From: Cyathus striatus
Taxonomy: Eukaryota > Basidiomycota > Agaricomycetes > Agaricales > Nidulariaceae
DNA length: 64,000 nucleotides
Direction: 5' to 3'
Assembly: GCA_025738555.1 (NCBI GenBank)
Contig: JAOVFP010000015.1
Coordinates: 3,348,001 to 3,412,000, forward strand
A program made the position numbers and the translations under genes. This document shows, piece by piece, positions 34,619 through 45,187 of this stretch (positions are counted from its first letter, which is position 1; each line of letters opens with the position of its first letter). Below the pieces are notes generated by a model. The model made no database searches, had not been told where the DNA came from, and saw only the letters and a program-made list of their open reading frames with translations.

Positions 34619-37293
34619 ATGCCAAAATCAAGCAAAACAAAATACTACGCGGTGAAGGTCGGACGCGATGGACCTAAAATCTACACAACATGGGAGGAGG
34701 TGGACAGCCTTTACTCTCTACTGCTGTTACTTATCAATTGACACTATTGGTACAGTGCAAGGAGAAGGTCTGATGATTTTAGCAGAGCATGTAAATATTC
34801 ATGTACGATGTCCTTTGTTAGGTAACTCGTTATCCCGGAGCAATTCATCGAAGTTTTGCTACACGTGAAATGGCTGAAGAATGGCTATCCAGTATGTTTA
34901 TGTACGATCTTTAGTGCTGCATCGGTTATTCACAACCCGGTCTATGTGTGGTGAATTCAGTATCTACGACGGCAACCTCTTCCGAATCAAAGTCATCTTC
35001 GTCCTTAGTAGTCAAGACTATGTCTCATACTACCACGAAATCTACGTCTTGTAGTGAACAAGTTTCCTCTACACTCGAAATGTCTGAGGAACAGCTATCC
35101 AGTATGTAGTTACAAGTTGCGATCTTCGGCGTTTAACAGTTCACATTACGGGGAATGCAGCGCCACTCTTTTCCTTTGATTCAATACCAGACATCACAAT
35201 GTCTCATAGTACCGAAGAACCATCATTTGATAATGAAGGAGGTGATGGGTATATTCCATTTGACTGGGACCCACCTGTAAAGCTGTCCGTTGGACAAAAT
35301 GGTGTTTTAAATCGTGTAAAAGAGGGGAAGAATATTTTTTTTACTGGATCAGCTGGTAAGTCAGACCCGTATATTGATGCAACTCGTAATATCCGAGCGT
35401 CATTTAGGGACAGGCAAGTCTGTTCTCCTGCGGGAGGTTGTGCGTACCCTTGGAGGGCCCGGCTCCCCAGGACTTGGTATTACAGCTTCAACAGGAATTG
35501 CGGCAGTTAATATCAGTGGAACAACATTACACTCTTGGGCAGGAATTGGACTTGGACAAGAATCAGTCGAGAAGCTCTATGGAAAAATAATTGGCCAGAA
35601 AAAGCTTCTGGATGTTCTTCAAAGATGGAGGAGAGTTCGTTCTCTTATTATTGATGAAAGTATGTTGGTGATAAGAGTATGCATTAACTGCATTTCTAAT
35701 GTTTTATGTAGTATCCATGATTGACGGAAATTTGTTCGATAAATTGGTGCGTCTGATCGGAGCCTCATTTGATTAGAGCAGTAATGAAGTTGCAGTAGGA
35801 AGAGCTAGCAAGATTGCTGCGACGAGACGATCGTCCGTTTGGCGGAATACAAGTTAAATGTTTCTTGCTTTCAGTAGCATTCTATACTCATTTGTTGCTT
35901 GTATGTAGCTCATCCTTTCTGGTGATTTCTGCCAACTTCCACCGGTTACTGGCAGAGATATAAAGGGGCAGAATATTGACCCTGTATTTGTTTTTGATTC
36001 CAATTCCTGGAATAGATGTATCGAATCACCTGTGACCTTGAACCAGGTTTTTCGTCAGAAAGACAAAGGTATACTTTCATGATTCAAATTTTATTATTAT
36101 TAACTGATTATCTGACTACTAAGTATTTGTCGATGCTCTTAATTCGCTACGGTTCGGAAAGGTAGATTCTCACACAGAGAATCTCTTCCGCAATCTTTCG
36201 CGCAACGTGACGTACAACGATGGGATTCAACCTACTGAAATGCAAGTAGTATTTTATGATGAACTCGGAGTCTCTTACATGTTTTTTTTTTTTTTTTTTA
36301 GTTTTTCAACTCGGGCAGAAGTAGAAAATGCAAATCAGTCACGTCTTCGAGCTCTCCCAGGTGAAAGCCGCACATATATAGCTCTTGATTCCTCTGGTTA
36401 TGATTCAAATGGTCGGGTTGTGACAACCGATCAAATGAATCGTTTACTCGAACGCCTCATTTCCCCGATAAGTATCACCCTGAAAGTGGGAGCCCAAGTT
36501 ATGTTAATAAAGGTAGGTGTTCATCAGTTTGTTATTAATACCCTCCATGCATATCACATTTGTTTATAGAATATCATTCAAGGCGAACTTGTTAATGGCA
36601 GTCTTGGAATCGTGACACGTTTTGCGTCAACTTCTGATGTCCGTAAGGAGTATATCTCTAATTGCAACACTGCCAATTCAGAGTCTCGATCGTGGCTCGG
36701 TACATCAAATGATGACAGCTCTGCGGTCGAGTATGAAGGCTCAGTGTGGCCAGTAGTCAAGTTTACAAATGACAGGGAAATGTTGATGATACCTCGACAA
36801 TTTACTATTTTGAATGCCGATGGGAAAATAGAGGCATGTCGTGAGCAAGTATGTATGCTTTCATCTGCCGAAGGGAGTAAAAATTTCATTGTTTTTGCGT
36901 AAGGTACCAATTATTTTGGCTTACGCACTTAGCGTCCACAAGTCACAGGGCCAGACACTTCAGCGAGTTAAGGTTGACTTGAAGAGAGTCTTTGAAAGGG
37001 GGCAAGGTGAATGTTATCATGTTTACAGTGACCTAATTCTCAGACAGCAATAGCCTATGTGGCACTTTCCAGAGCCACAAGCCTTGATGCGTTGCAGGTT
37101 TTGAACTTTGACCCCTCCAAGTATGCATTCCATATATACATATTATCCGCTATTAAAAACCAATACTGAGTACTCTATCAGGGTGGAAGCTCACCCCCGC
37201 GTACTTTCCTGGTATGGCCAAGAAAGCACCAAGGACGCCTGCAGTGACGAAATGGATAATGAAGAAGCTATCATAGCTTACTATACAGTATGA
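34619..37293 (+). CDS. PIF1: PIF1-family helicase with intact N-terminal hybrid-binding domain (copy B)
   Basis: Paralog of the minus-strand helicase starting 284 bp away. Exons 34619-34699, 34756-34767 (microexon) and 34822-34891 encode [44 protein letters not shown]: a canonical RNase H1-type hybrid-binding domain with Trp, Cys and the Phe-Ala-Thr turn. A Ser/Thr-rich linker follows that contains a degenerate tandem copy of the domain's last residues. Helicase motifs are complete: [92 protein letters not shown]. One intron (36242-36301) fits only as GC-AG and ends in a run of about 18 T. The helicase may act at RNA:DNA hybrids; that is inference. Confidence 0.88.
34756..34767 (+). other. 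12-nt microexon of PIF1 copy B
   Basis: Encodes CKEK between introns 34700-34755 and 34768-34821, both GT-AG. With it the domain reads TTWEECKEKVTRYPGA, matching the WxxCxxxVxxYPxA pattern of RNase H1 hybrid-binding domains; without it the helix is four residues short. Confidence 0.75.
34861..35215 (+). repeat. Degenerate tandem duplication in PIF1 copy B
   Basis: The stretch around GAAATGGCTGAAGAATGGCT at 34867 recurs at 35077 with changes, including the following CTATCCAGTATGT exon-intron border. ATGTCTCAT plus A and TACC recurs at 35020 and 35199. Offsets of about 180-210 bp suggest an old exon-plus-intron duplication. Confidence 0.6.
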
Positions 37294-37353
37294 AATAAGA
37301 ATGAATCATTAGATCTGAAATTATATGCATTCTGAGGTAAGGCATGTAGCTAG

Positions 37354-39142
37354 CTATACCACTTCTACGAAGTTGGCGGGAAATATACCGGTGTGGCCGT
37401 TTAATTTTCCTGTCCACCTGCATGACCTCATCAGCATCCAGAAAACTAATTTTAATGTTCAGTCTTACCAATCATCGTTACTATCGCTTTTCTTCGTTAT
37501 GATAATAACATCTCCCTTGGAAAACGACAAATCGCCGGACTAAGAAAATCTCAGGGTGAATATATTGTTTAGTAACAGGGGAAGGGAAACCTACCTCAAC
37601 AGCTTGGAAATTATACATAGCAATTGCACGAGCTACACCTTCGTGTGGTAAGAGTGGTTTACTTAGCTCGGGCTTTGGTCTAATGAGGTGAGGGGACCAG
37701 GAAGCACTACGATCCCTGCTCGAAGAGGTCAGGGGATCATCACCTTGGTCATCCTCAAAACTTTCAAAACGTTGTTGCTGTGTCGACGTAGTGACACTCA
37801 TGGAACTAGAACGCGCAACATGAGCCCGGGAAGAGGTCGAAAAGGGGTTATGTAAATCTACTAGCGAATCTCTGTTTGAAAATGTTGACCCGCTATAGCG
37901 AGAACTACTACGGGGTTCTAGATCTGGAACAAAGTCTGATTCGAATTTGGTCTCGAAGTTAGCAGATGTGGAACTGGCAGGATCCCAAGTGAAATTGCGC
38001 ATATGCGTTTTAGGTGGGGCATCAGTGAAGTATGAACCAGAGTCAGTAGTAGTGCCCCAAGATGTAGGCGGGAACTCTGTCTTTTCTTTCTTTTTCTTGC
38101 GAAGGAAAGATGGGGAACTTGAGCTAGGTGAGGATGTACCCGAAGGAACATCCGCATTGGACACGCCGCTGAAAGCATATGAACCGCCGGGAGTGCGATC
38201 TGCATCATCGTGAATCCACTCCCTCGTTCCAGGCATACCAGTGCAGGTTTCTAGGGTTTTAATCAAAGCTGCCGTCCAAGCTGGAGGATCAACCATGCCT
38301 CCCAGGAGCAGCCTGGCAGTGACTGGGGAGTTGTACGCTTGAACATTTGCGTCCTGTCTTTCCATAATGACCGATCCTTCCAAGGAAACGCCTCCAAAAA
38401 GTCCACGGGTTTTGGAATAGGAATACCTGTCAGAGCAGAAGCATTAGGCGAGCATAAAATCTACAAGATAAGCGCACATTGCTGCAACACGACCACTAGT
38501 ATTGAGAGCACCCGTCGCTTCACCATTTCGACCCAGAGGGCCGAGAGCAATACTCATATTGCCACCCAGTGTAAGTGAGCCGGCGGCCATAAAAGACCTC
38601 TAAGCGAATATGAAGTTTCGCAGCATTATAACGAACTACCGAATTTACTTACGACGGCCTGGAAGTAAGTTATGATTGAGAAAGACGGACATATGAAGAA
38701 TGTGGAGCAACATACCGCCCGTGAATTGAGTACGACGAGAAAGTCGGTCATTTCTGCACCGGCCTGTCCGCCAAAACCAACACCAGCAGTCCCGATTGCA
38801 CTGGGAGCAGACCATGCTGGGGAGAGGATTGTAAAGGGAAAATATGTAGAGGAAGCAGGATACGCACAACCATCATCTAGCTTTGCAATGACGATGCCAC
38901 TTCCAGCACGGGCAGAAAAGACGAAGCCAGCCTTGAAGACGGTGAATATGGCAAAACCCTTGGCATTTTCAAGGACAGAACGGGGAATAATGCCGTCCAG
39001 ACCGTTGTTCGCACTGTCGACGAAGGACCTGACTGGACGATGTGAGGATTGGCGGGGACTAGAGGCGAAGAGACATACATATCTTTGCGGCCTTGGAGCA
39101 TTCCTTGGGAAGGGGCTGGGGGAGAGGATTGGAGAGCTTCAT
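37354..39142 (-). CDS. LSB3: SYLF (Ysc84) plus SH3 domain actin-patch protein
   Basis: Endocytic protein of the Ysc84/Lsb3/SH3YL1 family: the SYLF domain binds membranes and actin, the C-terminal SH3 binds Las17/WASP-type proteins. Starts at 39142 with MKLSNPLPQPLPKECSKAAK, the usual SYLF opening. ENAKGFAIFTVFKAGFVFSA, SGIVIAKLDDG, WSAPSAIGTAGVGFGG and GGNMSIALGPLGRNGEA follow. A Ser-rich linker of about 150 residues leads to the SH3 domain: ARAIAMYNFQAVESGDLSFS, DDWWTGKLNGHTGIFPANFV, ending just before the stop at 37354-37356. Domain order is exactly that of the family. Its neighbour PIF1 copy B ends only 60 bp away on the opposite strand. Confidence 0.92.
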
Positions 39143-39643
39143 AAGGGGAGAAGAGGTGGGTGTATGAGAGCAAGGTGGAGGGGAGAAGAGGTGGGCGTAG
39201 AGAGCGAAGCGGAGTGAGGACGAGTAAGCTGCGAAGAGGCAGGACGGGCCGAGCTGTGTCATCATCATCTAGATTAGATTAATCTTATCTCAAATCTCAA
39301 ATCTCGGGAACAGCGGCGATCATTGTTTGTTGATTCAACGCGCATTATGCAGGTACAATGTACTTACAACCAGCTGCTTTCCTCCGCTCAACACAATTCA
39401 TTAAAAATAAAAATAAAAAATAAATTCTACATACAATCATGTCGTAACTCAGCCCATGCTCGGTACCCGACCTTTCATATTTCCTCTGCCTCTTTTCTCC
39501 CACTCCCTCTCCCCCAACACGGCACCTGTCATCTGGACCCTGACGGTGTCGACCATACACATACCATCTCTGCACTGCCATCCTCCCCGCCATCTGTCCT
39601 CTCCTCTCTGATCCTTCTTTTGTCTCTGGCTGCTCTTGTCAGC
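39143..39643. other. Divergent promoter region LSB3-like/membrane protein
   Basis: 501 bp between divergent genes. The right part (about 39470-39640) is CT-rich on the plus strand. No gene or RNA seen. Confidence 0.5.
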
Positions 39644-41605
39644 ATGCCCTTCTTTCTCCATCTCTGTCTATTCTCTCTAACATACCTCTCTTTCACCCGT
39701 GCTGCTCTGACGCCTTTCCTTGAGCAGGTAGGAAGTTTCGACATACCCAAATTTTAATACTTTTGTCCTTACTTTTGTCCTAGTCTTTCTTTTTCGACTA
39801 CAATGATCCCTTGCAACCGTTCACAGTACCAGTAACAAGCACGTTACAATTGTCAAGTGGCTCATGCCGTCTTTTCTAACCTTTCCTTAGAGCAATGCGA
39901 CACGATCAACATTAAATGGGAACGAAGTACAGCTACTGGGTATGTCTTCCTCGCCTTCATGTGTGCGATACGTTGCTCATGCTTATTATTAGTCCCAATC
40001 CCGTATCACCCTACTACCTTCAAGTATACACGTCGTATGGCATCTTTTCCTATTAGTACCGGCTTAAATTTCATACTGTCCAGGGCATTCAACGTACCTT
40101 TCATTATTCCTGCTGGGAGTGGCTTGAGCTTTGTATGTATTCCATCTATACCATTCCATGCATTTTATCATTGGTTTCACCACACCATAGGATTGGCAAG
40201 TTCCTTTCGCCCCGGGCACATTGGTGAGTTTCAACACTATCTATGCCAACATTCTCCTAACGTGAACACAGTACCAAATTTGCATGGTAACGCATTTAAC
40301 ATTTCGTTGAAACGAAAACGAGTTTTAATTCCTTTTCTTCAAGTTTGATAAGAATGGTAATACTGGGGGATGCCAAGCAACGTACACCATGATTTCTGCA
40401 GAATCAACTCCACAATGTACAAACATTACCTTCCAACCCATTCTGAATGTGGATGCTGAAGTTGACAACGGTCCGATGTCGCAGTATGGCTGGATAGATC
40501 AGGTAACCTTTACTTTTCCTGTCCTGCTTTCAGACTCTGAAGGGCCGCCTTCTAACGTAGTGCACAGACATATCGTTGACTCCTAAGAACGGTACCCCCC
40601 CTTACACAATGACGGTAATGTATATACCGTTATCCATAGACACTAAATTCTCAAACGACCCTAGGTAGCTCCTGCCTTGCACCCTCCTTATAACATCACT
40701 GGAAATGATATGAAAGCCATCAACTGGACTGTCAGCCTCTCGTGGGCATCTCCGTTCTTCGTTAGCTTGGCAGATTCCGCAGGAAATGTGTGGTCCAACG
40801 GGTTATTACACAGCGGGGGCGGAGGACCCACTGTTTGCCTAAGTGCCGATGAAATAAATCAGTAGGGATCTCTCTCTTGACAAGGAAACACAGCTAACTC
40901 CATTGTCATAGACAATCTAAATCCATTAAACCAGTCGTCGCAATAGGCTCGGGTGTTGGTGGGCTGGTGGTTGGATCATTATTAGGTGCAGTTTCAGCCT
41001 TCATTCTTCTGAAGTGCCGGAGGAAAAGGCAACGAAGAGGCGTCCTCTTGGATTTCTCTGGCTCTCCTCCAGGATCACCGCAAGGTACCACTTACGGACA
41101 TCCCATGTCCAGCGCAGTAGCCGACTACAGGCCGGTTCCTTCCACAAGTGCTGTTGTGGATAACTCGTTGAAGTCCACATATACAGTGGAACCATTCATG
41201 CTACCAGGAGAACATGGACAACTTCCTACGAGTCCTGGTGGAACCACTAGACCAAGTTCTAGCCACGATTTGTCTGCAGGTTCATCTCAAGGTCGACAGC
41301 AAGGTCAAGGTGCAGTTTATGTTGTGCATCATGATAGTGGAAGGGCGCCCGTCACTGTTTACCATGAAGATGGTACACAAGTTGTCGAGTTACCACCGAG
41401 ATACCCAGAAGGCGTTGCACCATCTCGAACGGATTTGCTGTCCAATAGTACCGTGGATTCTCGAAGCCATACCGGAAGTGATGGTCGAAGTGATACAGCA
41501 CTATCAATCCCTTCGGAAGGTCCTTCTTTCCTTATTGAGCCTCGCCGTCCTGCTATGGCTCGTAAACCAGGTAGCCGGGACAAAGGATTCGCAGACAATA
41601 CTTGA
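39644..41605 (+). CDS. Secreted-domain single-pass membrane protein, function unknown
   Basis: I recognise the layout, common in agaricomycetes, but not a function. A signal peptide (MPFFLHLCLFSLTYLSFTRA) is followed by an extracellular region with paired Cys and possible beta-sandwich strands: TINIKWERSTATG, NPVSPYYLQVYTSYG, FIIPAGSGLSF, CTNITFQPILN. Glycosylation sequons such as NIT and NWT are visible. One transmembrane helix (IGSGVGGLVVGSLLGAVSAFILL) is followed by a basic stop-transfer KCRRKRQRR. The cytoplasmic tail of about 190 residues is Ser/Pro/Gly-rich and contains PPRY (41393-41404), a PPxY motif. Exon borders upstream of 40967 are only partly resolved. Could be a surface sensor or adhesin-like protein; that is speculation. 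Confidence 0.72.
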
Positions 41606-41722
41606 ATTTGACAACGTTGATGTTTTCGTTCTTCGTAATTTCTTTGGGACATGTGTAGCAGTTATCTATCTTCAGACTAGTGTTTTAATGACTTATACTA
41701 CCATGCAATATCATTCATAAGA

Positions 41723-43421
41723 TTATCCGGAAATGTATACACCAACCGGACAAGGCTTCCAAGAAGATCGCTGGTCAACGAGACGCCAGCCCACTACATC
41801 AATACTGGAGATATCTGACGGTGGTACAGGCACGTGCATCGTTGTGTCCTTTACAATACTGGGTGCTGTAAGCAATGCTTTTAGTCGTTCCTCCATCACG
41901 AAAATATTCTCAGAGTTCCAACCCTATAGTAACTGTCAATATGATGGGAATCCATCCAACGTAGGCGAGACTGACCTGAGGCGTATGACTGGAAGGATGC
42001 TGAAGAAACGATATAGCAGTTTTAAGTTTTTCATCGTCTGCACACAGGGATTGAAGTAAGATAATCGCGCTAGAAATGTATACACATTAAACGATGCTGC
42101 CCAAGACATCCACCTGAAACATACGCTTTATATCCAGACGAAGAATCTCCAATTCTATGACCCATGGCCTGCATCAATTTCATTATGACTTCTTTCCGCA
42201 AATCACTATCTTTTGACGTTTCTTCAGACACAGTGACGACCCACATAACCCACCGGGCGAGACAAAAGTCGAAACTTGGATCGGAATTAATAGTTGGTGC
42301 TTCCCCAGGAAGTGAACGGGAAACGCGATCGCCTGAGAGAATAGAGATAATTGCACTGGTCAACACAACACCAAAATCACTATGAAGCAGCTGTATATGC
42401 TTGAGAAGAGGTGCCCATAGTTGGACGGTGAATGCTGGTGGTAAGAAAGCGTCGGGGGGGAATACACGTTTCCTAAACGTTGAATGTGAACAGAACATAC
42501 CTGGAACAAAAGTGTGCGACGCACCTTTTTGACAGAGGGACCAAAGCACCTTTTTCTAACAAAGCATTGCATAATCGCCTCAGTGCCCATCTTTCCTTGA
42601 TATCTACTTCCTCATACGCGGGCAAATCTTCCATCCATCCAACGCCATCCACCTCAACATTTGCGGCGACTTTAGCTTCCGCTATCCACCTCTCAACGCT
42701 CTTCAGAACTGATGCTATGTCTTGCTTATACTGGGATCGCAGAGAAGCATCGCGGGTTATAATTTTCAGAAGCACTTTGTATTCTTTAAGTATTGGAGAC
42801 AGAGGACGTAGGGGAGCAAGGTTTGATTGTGGTGCGGTAGAAGGATTGATAAGGGGAAGGAAATAGTTGTTCAATAACCACGTTAAGGACTAGAACAATA
42901 ATTTAGCCGCTTTATCAAGAAAACATTTATTATGATCACCTGTCTCGATGCCTCACGCAGTAGCTCGATACTTGGAAGCTCTTCGTGGGTTGCAGCATGG
43001 CGTAATTCGACGAGGTATGCGGGAAGACCAAGCTGAGCAGCGATTGCAGCTATGGAGCGTGCATAGGCACCGAGCTGAAGAGGATCAACAAGGCCATTGA
43101 CGAGTCTAATGATGGCAGCGGCATATGCGTGTCTCAAGGCAAAGGTTGAAGGAAAAGAAGTGGCGCTGGAGTTATCGTGGATGGATGCCACAAGCAGGGC
43201 AAGGGTTGACTCAAGCGCATGCGGCAGAGCAGTGATTGCCTTCCAAGCAGACAGCTGGTGAGAGCAGTGAGGAGACGGAGGAATGGGCAAGGGGGCAACG
43301 GACCTACACGGTGGATAGCAAGCTGCCTTGAGTTGAGATCAGTGTCGTCGGCGAATATCCAGGAGCAGAGCTGGTCGAGCTCGGCAGTGGAAGCCCAGGG
43401 CACACGACGAGGCAGGCGCAT
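41723..43421 (-). CDS. LAS1: Las1 rRNA-processing endonuclease (HEPN)
   Basis: Nuclear endoribonuclease that cuts pre-rRNA ITS2 at site C2 together with the polynucleotide kinase Grc3. Starts at 43421 with MRLPRRVPWASTAELDQLCS, the usual Las1 opening. WIFADDTDLNSRQLAIHR, LSAWKAITALPHALEST, RLVNGLVDPLQLGAYARSIA and LGLPAYLVELRHAATHEELP follow; RHAATH is the HEPN catalytic R-x4-H motif. The C-terminal half is less conserved, and the last residues RSSWKPCPVGVYIS fit the conserved Las1 tail that in yeast contacts Grc3. Several short introns; the borders between 42100 and 42480 are less certain. It shares a 223-bp divergent promoter with the gene at 43645. Confidence 0.9.
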
Positions 43422-43644
43422 GGCGGTCGCTGGATAATCATGATTTCGAAAATAAAATATAGTTCGTATTTTCATATTTTCCTTTTTAGGAAAGAGCCCC
43501 GGGATGGGCGCGTTCATATTGATCAGGTGCAAGTCGAACATTGCTGAAACGCCAACTGCAGGACTGGATACCCCTCTTCTCTTCTTCACGTCTCTATCTT
43601 CTCCTCGCTCCTTACGACCCCAACGATTCTCTTGCGATACCCAC

Positions 43645-44598
43645 ATGCCCTCTCTCGATGTTCGCGGCAAAATAGCCGCTGCCCAAATAGCTTTCTATGT
43701 CCCTATCGCCTTCCTCACTATATTTCTCGTGTTCCGCTATGCCTTCCGCCGCGACGCAGGATGGTTCTTCCTATTTATCTTCTCTCTGGGTATTTCGACG
43801 CTTCTTTCCAGCTCATCCTTGTTCTAATCAGCATCTTCAGCTCGTATTGCTGGAGGAGCACTGACTGTAGCTGCCGAGCTACGACCCGCTAACATCGACC
43901 TCTTCGTTGGTGCCTACACCATCCAAGCTGCTGCATTAGCGCTTCTAATGTTGTCCACTCTTGGTTTTCTTGGAATGGCGTATGTCATAATTTATCATCC
44001 AAATCTGTTCTGTACCCAACCACTTATCGCATCGCTGTTAGTGGGCAGCATTCGTACAGCGAAGTTCCTCGAATTTCTATCATTTTCAGACTTTTTGGCT
44101 TACTTGGTCTCGTCGCTCTTGGTGTATTAATCCCTGGTGGAATCCTTGGCACGCATATACAGCCCGGCGCTGCAAACACTGCGCTCATCTTGCGTAGGGT
44201 TGGTGCTGGTGTTTATGTAGGACTATACATCGCTCTTGTTTTGGTGACGTTTGGGGCTTGGACATACCGCTGGCATATGCGAAGCTACCGCCGCCAGGTG
44301 AGCAATGCGTCATGTTCTTGTTCAATGTATTGGTATCGTCTTATTTCGATCATAGGTTATGTGGGGAGTGTCTACAGCACTTCCTTTCCTCGGCGTTCGG
44401 GTAGCGTATGCCGTGCTCGCTGCTTGGTCGTCTTCTGATATCTTTGGAAACACCCCATCCCCCAATCCCACTCTAGCACGCTTCAACCCAGTCACTGGCG
44501 ACTGGATACCTTTCCTTGTTATGTCTGCCATTATGGAATATGTGGTTGCAGTCATTTACCTCTTCTCCAGCACATGGCTCGCTCGACGACGCCATTAG
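43645..44598 (+). CDS. Multi-pass integral membrane protein (DUF7702-like)
   Basis: Fungal membrane protein of unknown role with about seven hydrophobic spans. Starts MPSLDVRGKIAAAQIAFYVP; segments include LTIFLVFRYAFRRDAGWFFL, RIAGGALTVAAELRPANIDL, AALALLMLSTLGFLGM, FFGLLGLVALGVLIPGGILG, YVGLYIALVLVTFGAWTYRW, STALPFLGVRVAYAVLAAWS and SAIMEYVVAVIYLFSSTWLA. The RIAGG motif after the second span and the late AWS-plus-loop-plus-WIPFLVMSAIMEY pattern are what I recall for the DUF7702 family. The internal intron region (43980-44095) is not fully resolved. It ends with basic residues (ARRRH). Confidence 0.72.
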
Positions 44599-45187
44599 GA
44601 CAACAGTGCTTCGTGATTTTTTAAAGTTGTAAAGGGATATTGGATAGTGTACATGAATATTGCTACTGGATTATGATCAAACGAATAAACATATTTGTGA
44701 TTGCAGTAATAGGCAAGTAATAGGTGTTTGAGTCGCATAGTCAAGCTTAGCCCATTCCACCGAAGTACGATGGATACGATACGCATTGGGAAAAGCTCCG
44801 GCTTAATTGAACTCTAATTTGATCTGTCCCTACAGCGAATACCCCTTTGCAACGAAGAAAAGAGTTGCTTTCGCAAGAACGAGAGCTGCTTGGGGGGAGT
44901 TGAAAAATGAGAAGAAACTTTGATCCTGAGATGTTGAAGTTTAAATAGTAGGAAAACGGTTGATCACGTGAAATGTTTCTCATCGGGACAGTGAATATGA
45001 TGTCACGGCCCACGGCGCTTATTCCCATGTCGAGCTTGCAAGCAACTTTTGATTGATAAGTATACCGCTTATTTCATGCAGGACGGTGCTTTGGAAAGAA
45101 CCACAGCAGCCGCAGCGTATATAACTGCAATCGGCCCACTTTTAAACTGTCATTGACCTCATATAGGCGCTAAGCATACGATCACCA
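44599..45187. other. Intergenic, promoter of dienelactone hydrolase gene
   Basis: 589 bp between two plus-strand genes. A CACGTG E-box lies near 44965 and a TATA box at 45118-45124. No gene or RNA recognised. Confidence 0.55.
45118..45124 (+). promoter_or_regulatory. TATA box (TATATAA)
   Basis: Perfect TATATAA 64 bp before the dienelactone hydrolase start codon, at a plausible distance for a short 5' leader. Confidence 0.5.

Noticed and set aside
34091..34891. Viroplasmin-like domain as a fossil plant pararetrovirus insertion
   Set aside because: The same fold is a normal cellular domain of eukaryotic RNase H1. Here it is spliced in frame to a helicase, in two copies, with no reverse transcriptase, capsid or repeat ends nearby.
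31653..37293. Helitron transposon as the source of the PIF1 helicases
   Set aside because: No Rep/HUH nuclease frame, no Helitron terminal hairpin seen, and both genes are rich in spliceosomal introns with conserved positions. They look like host genes.
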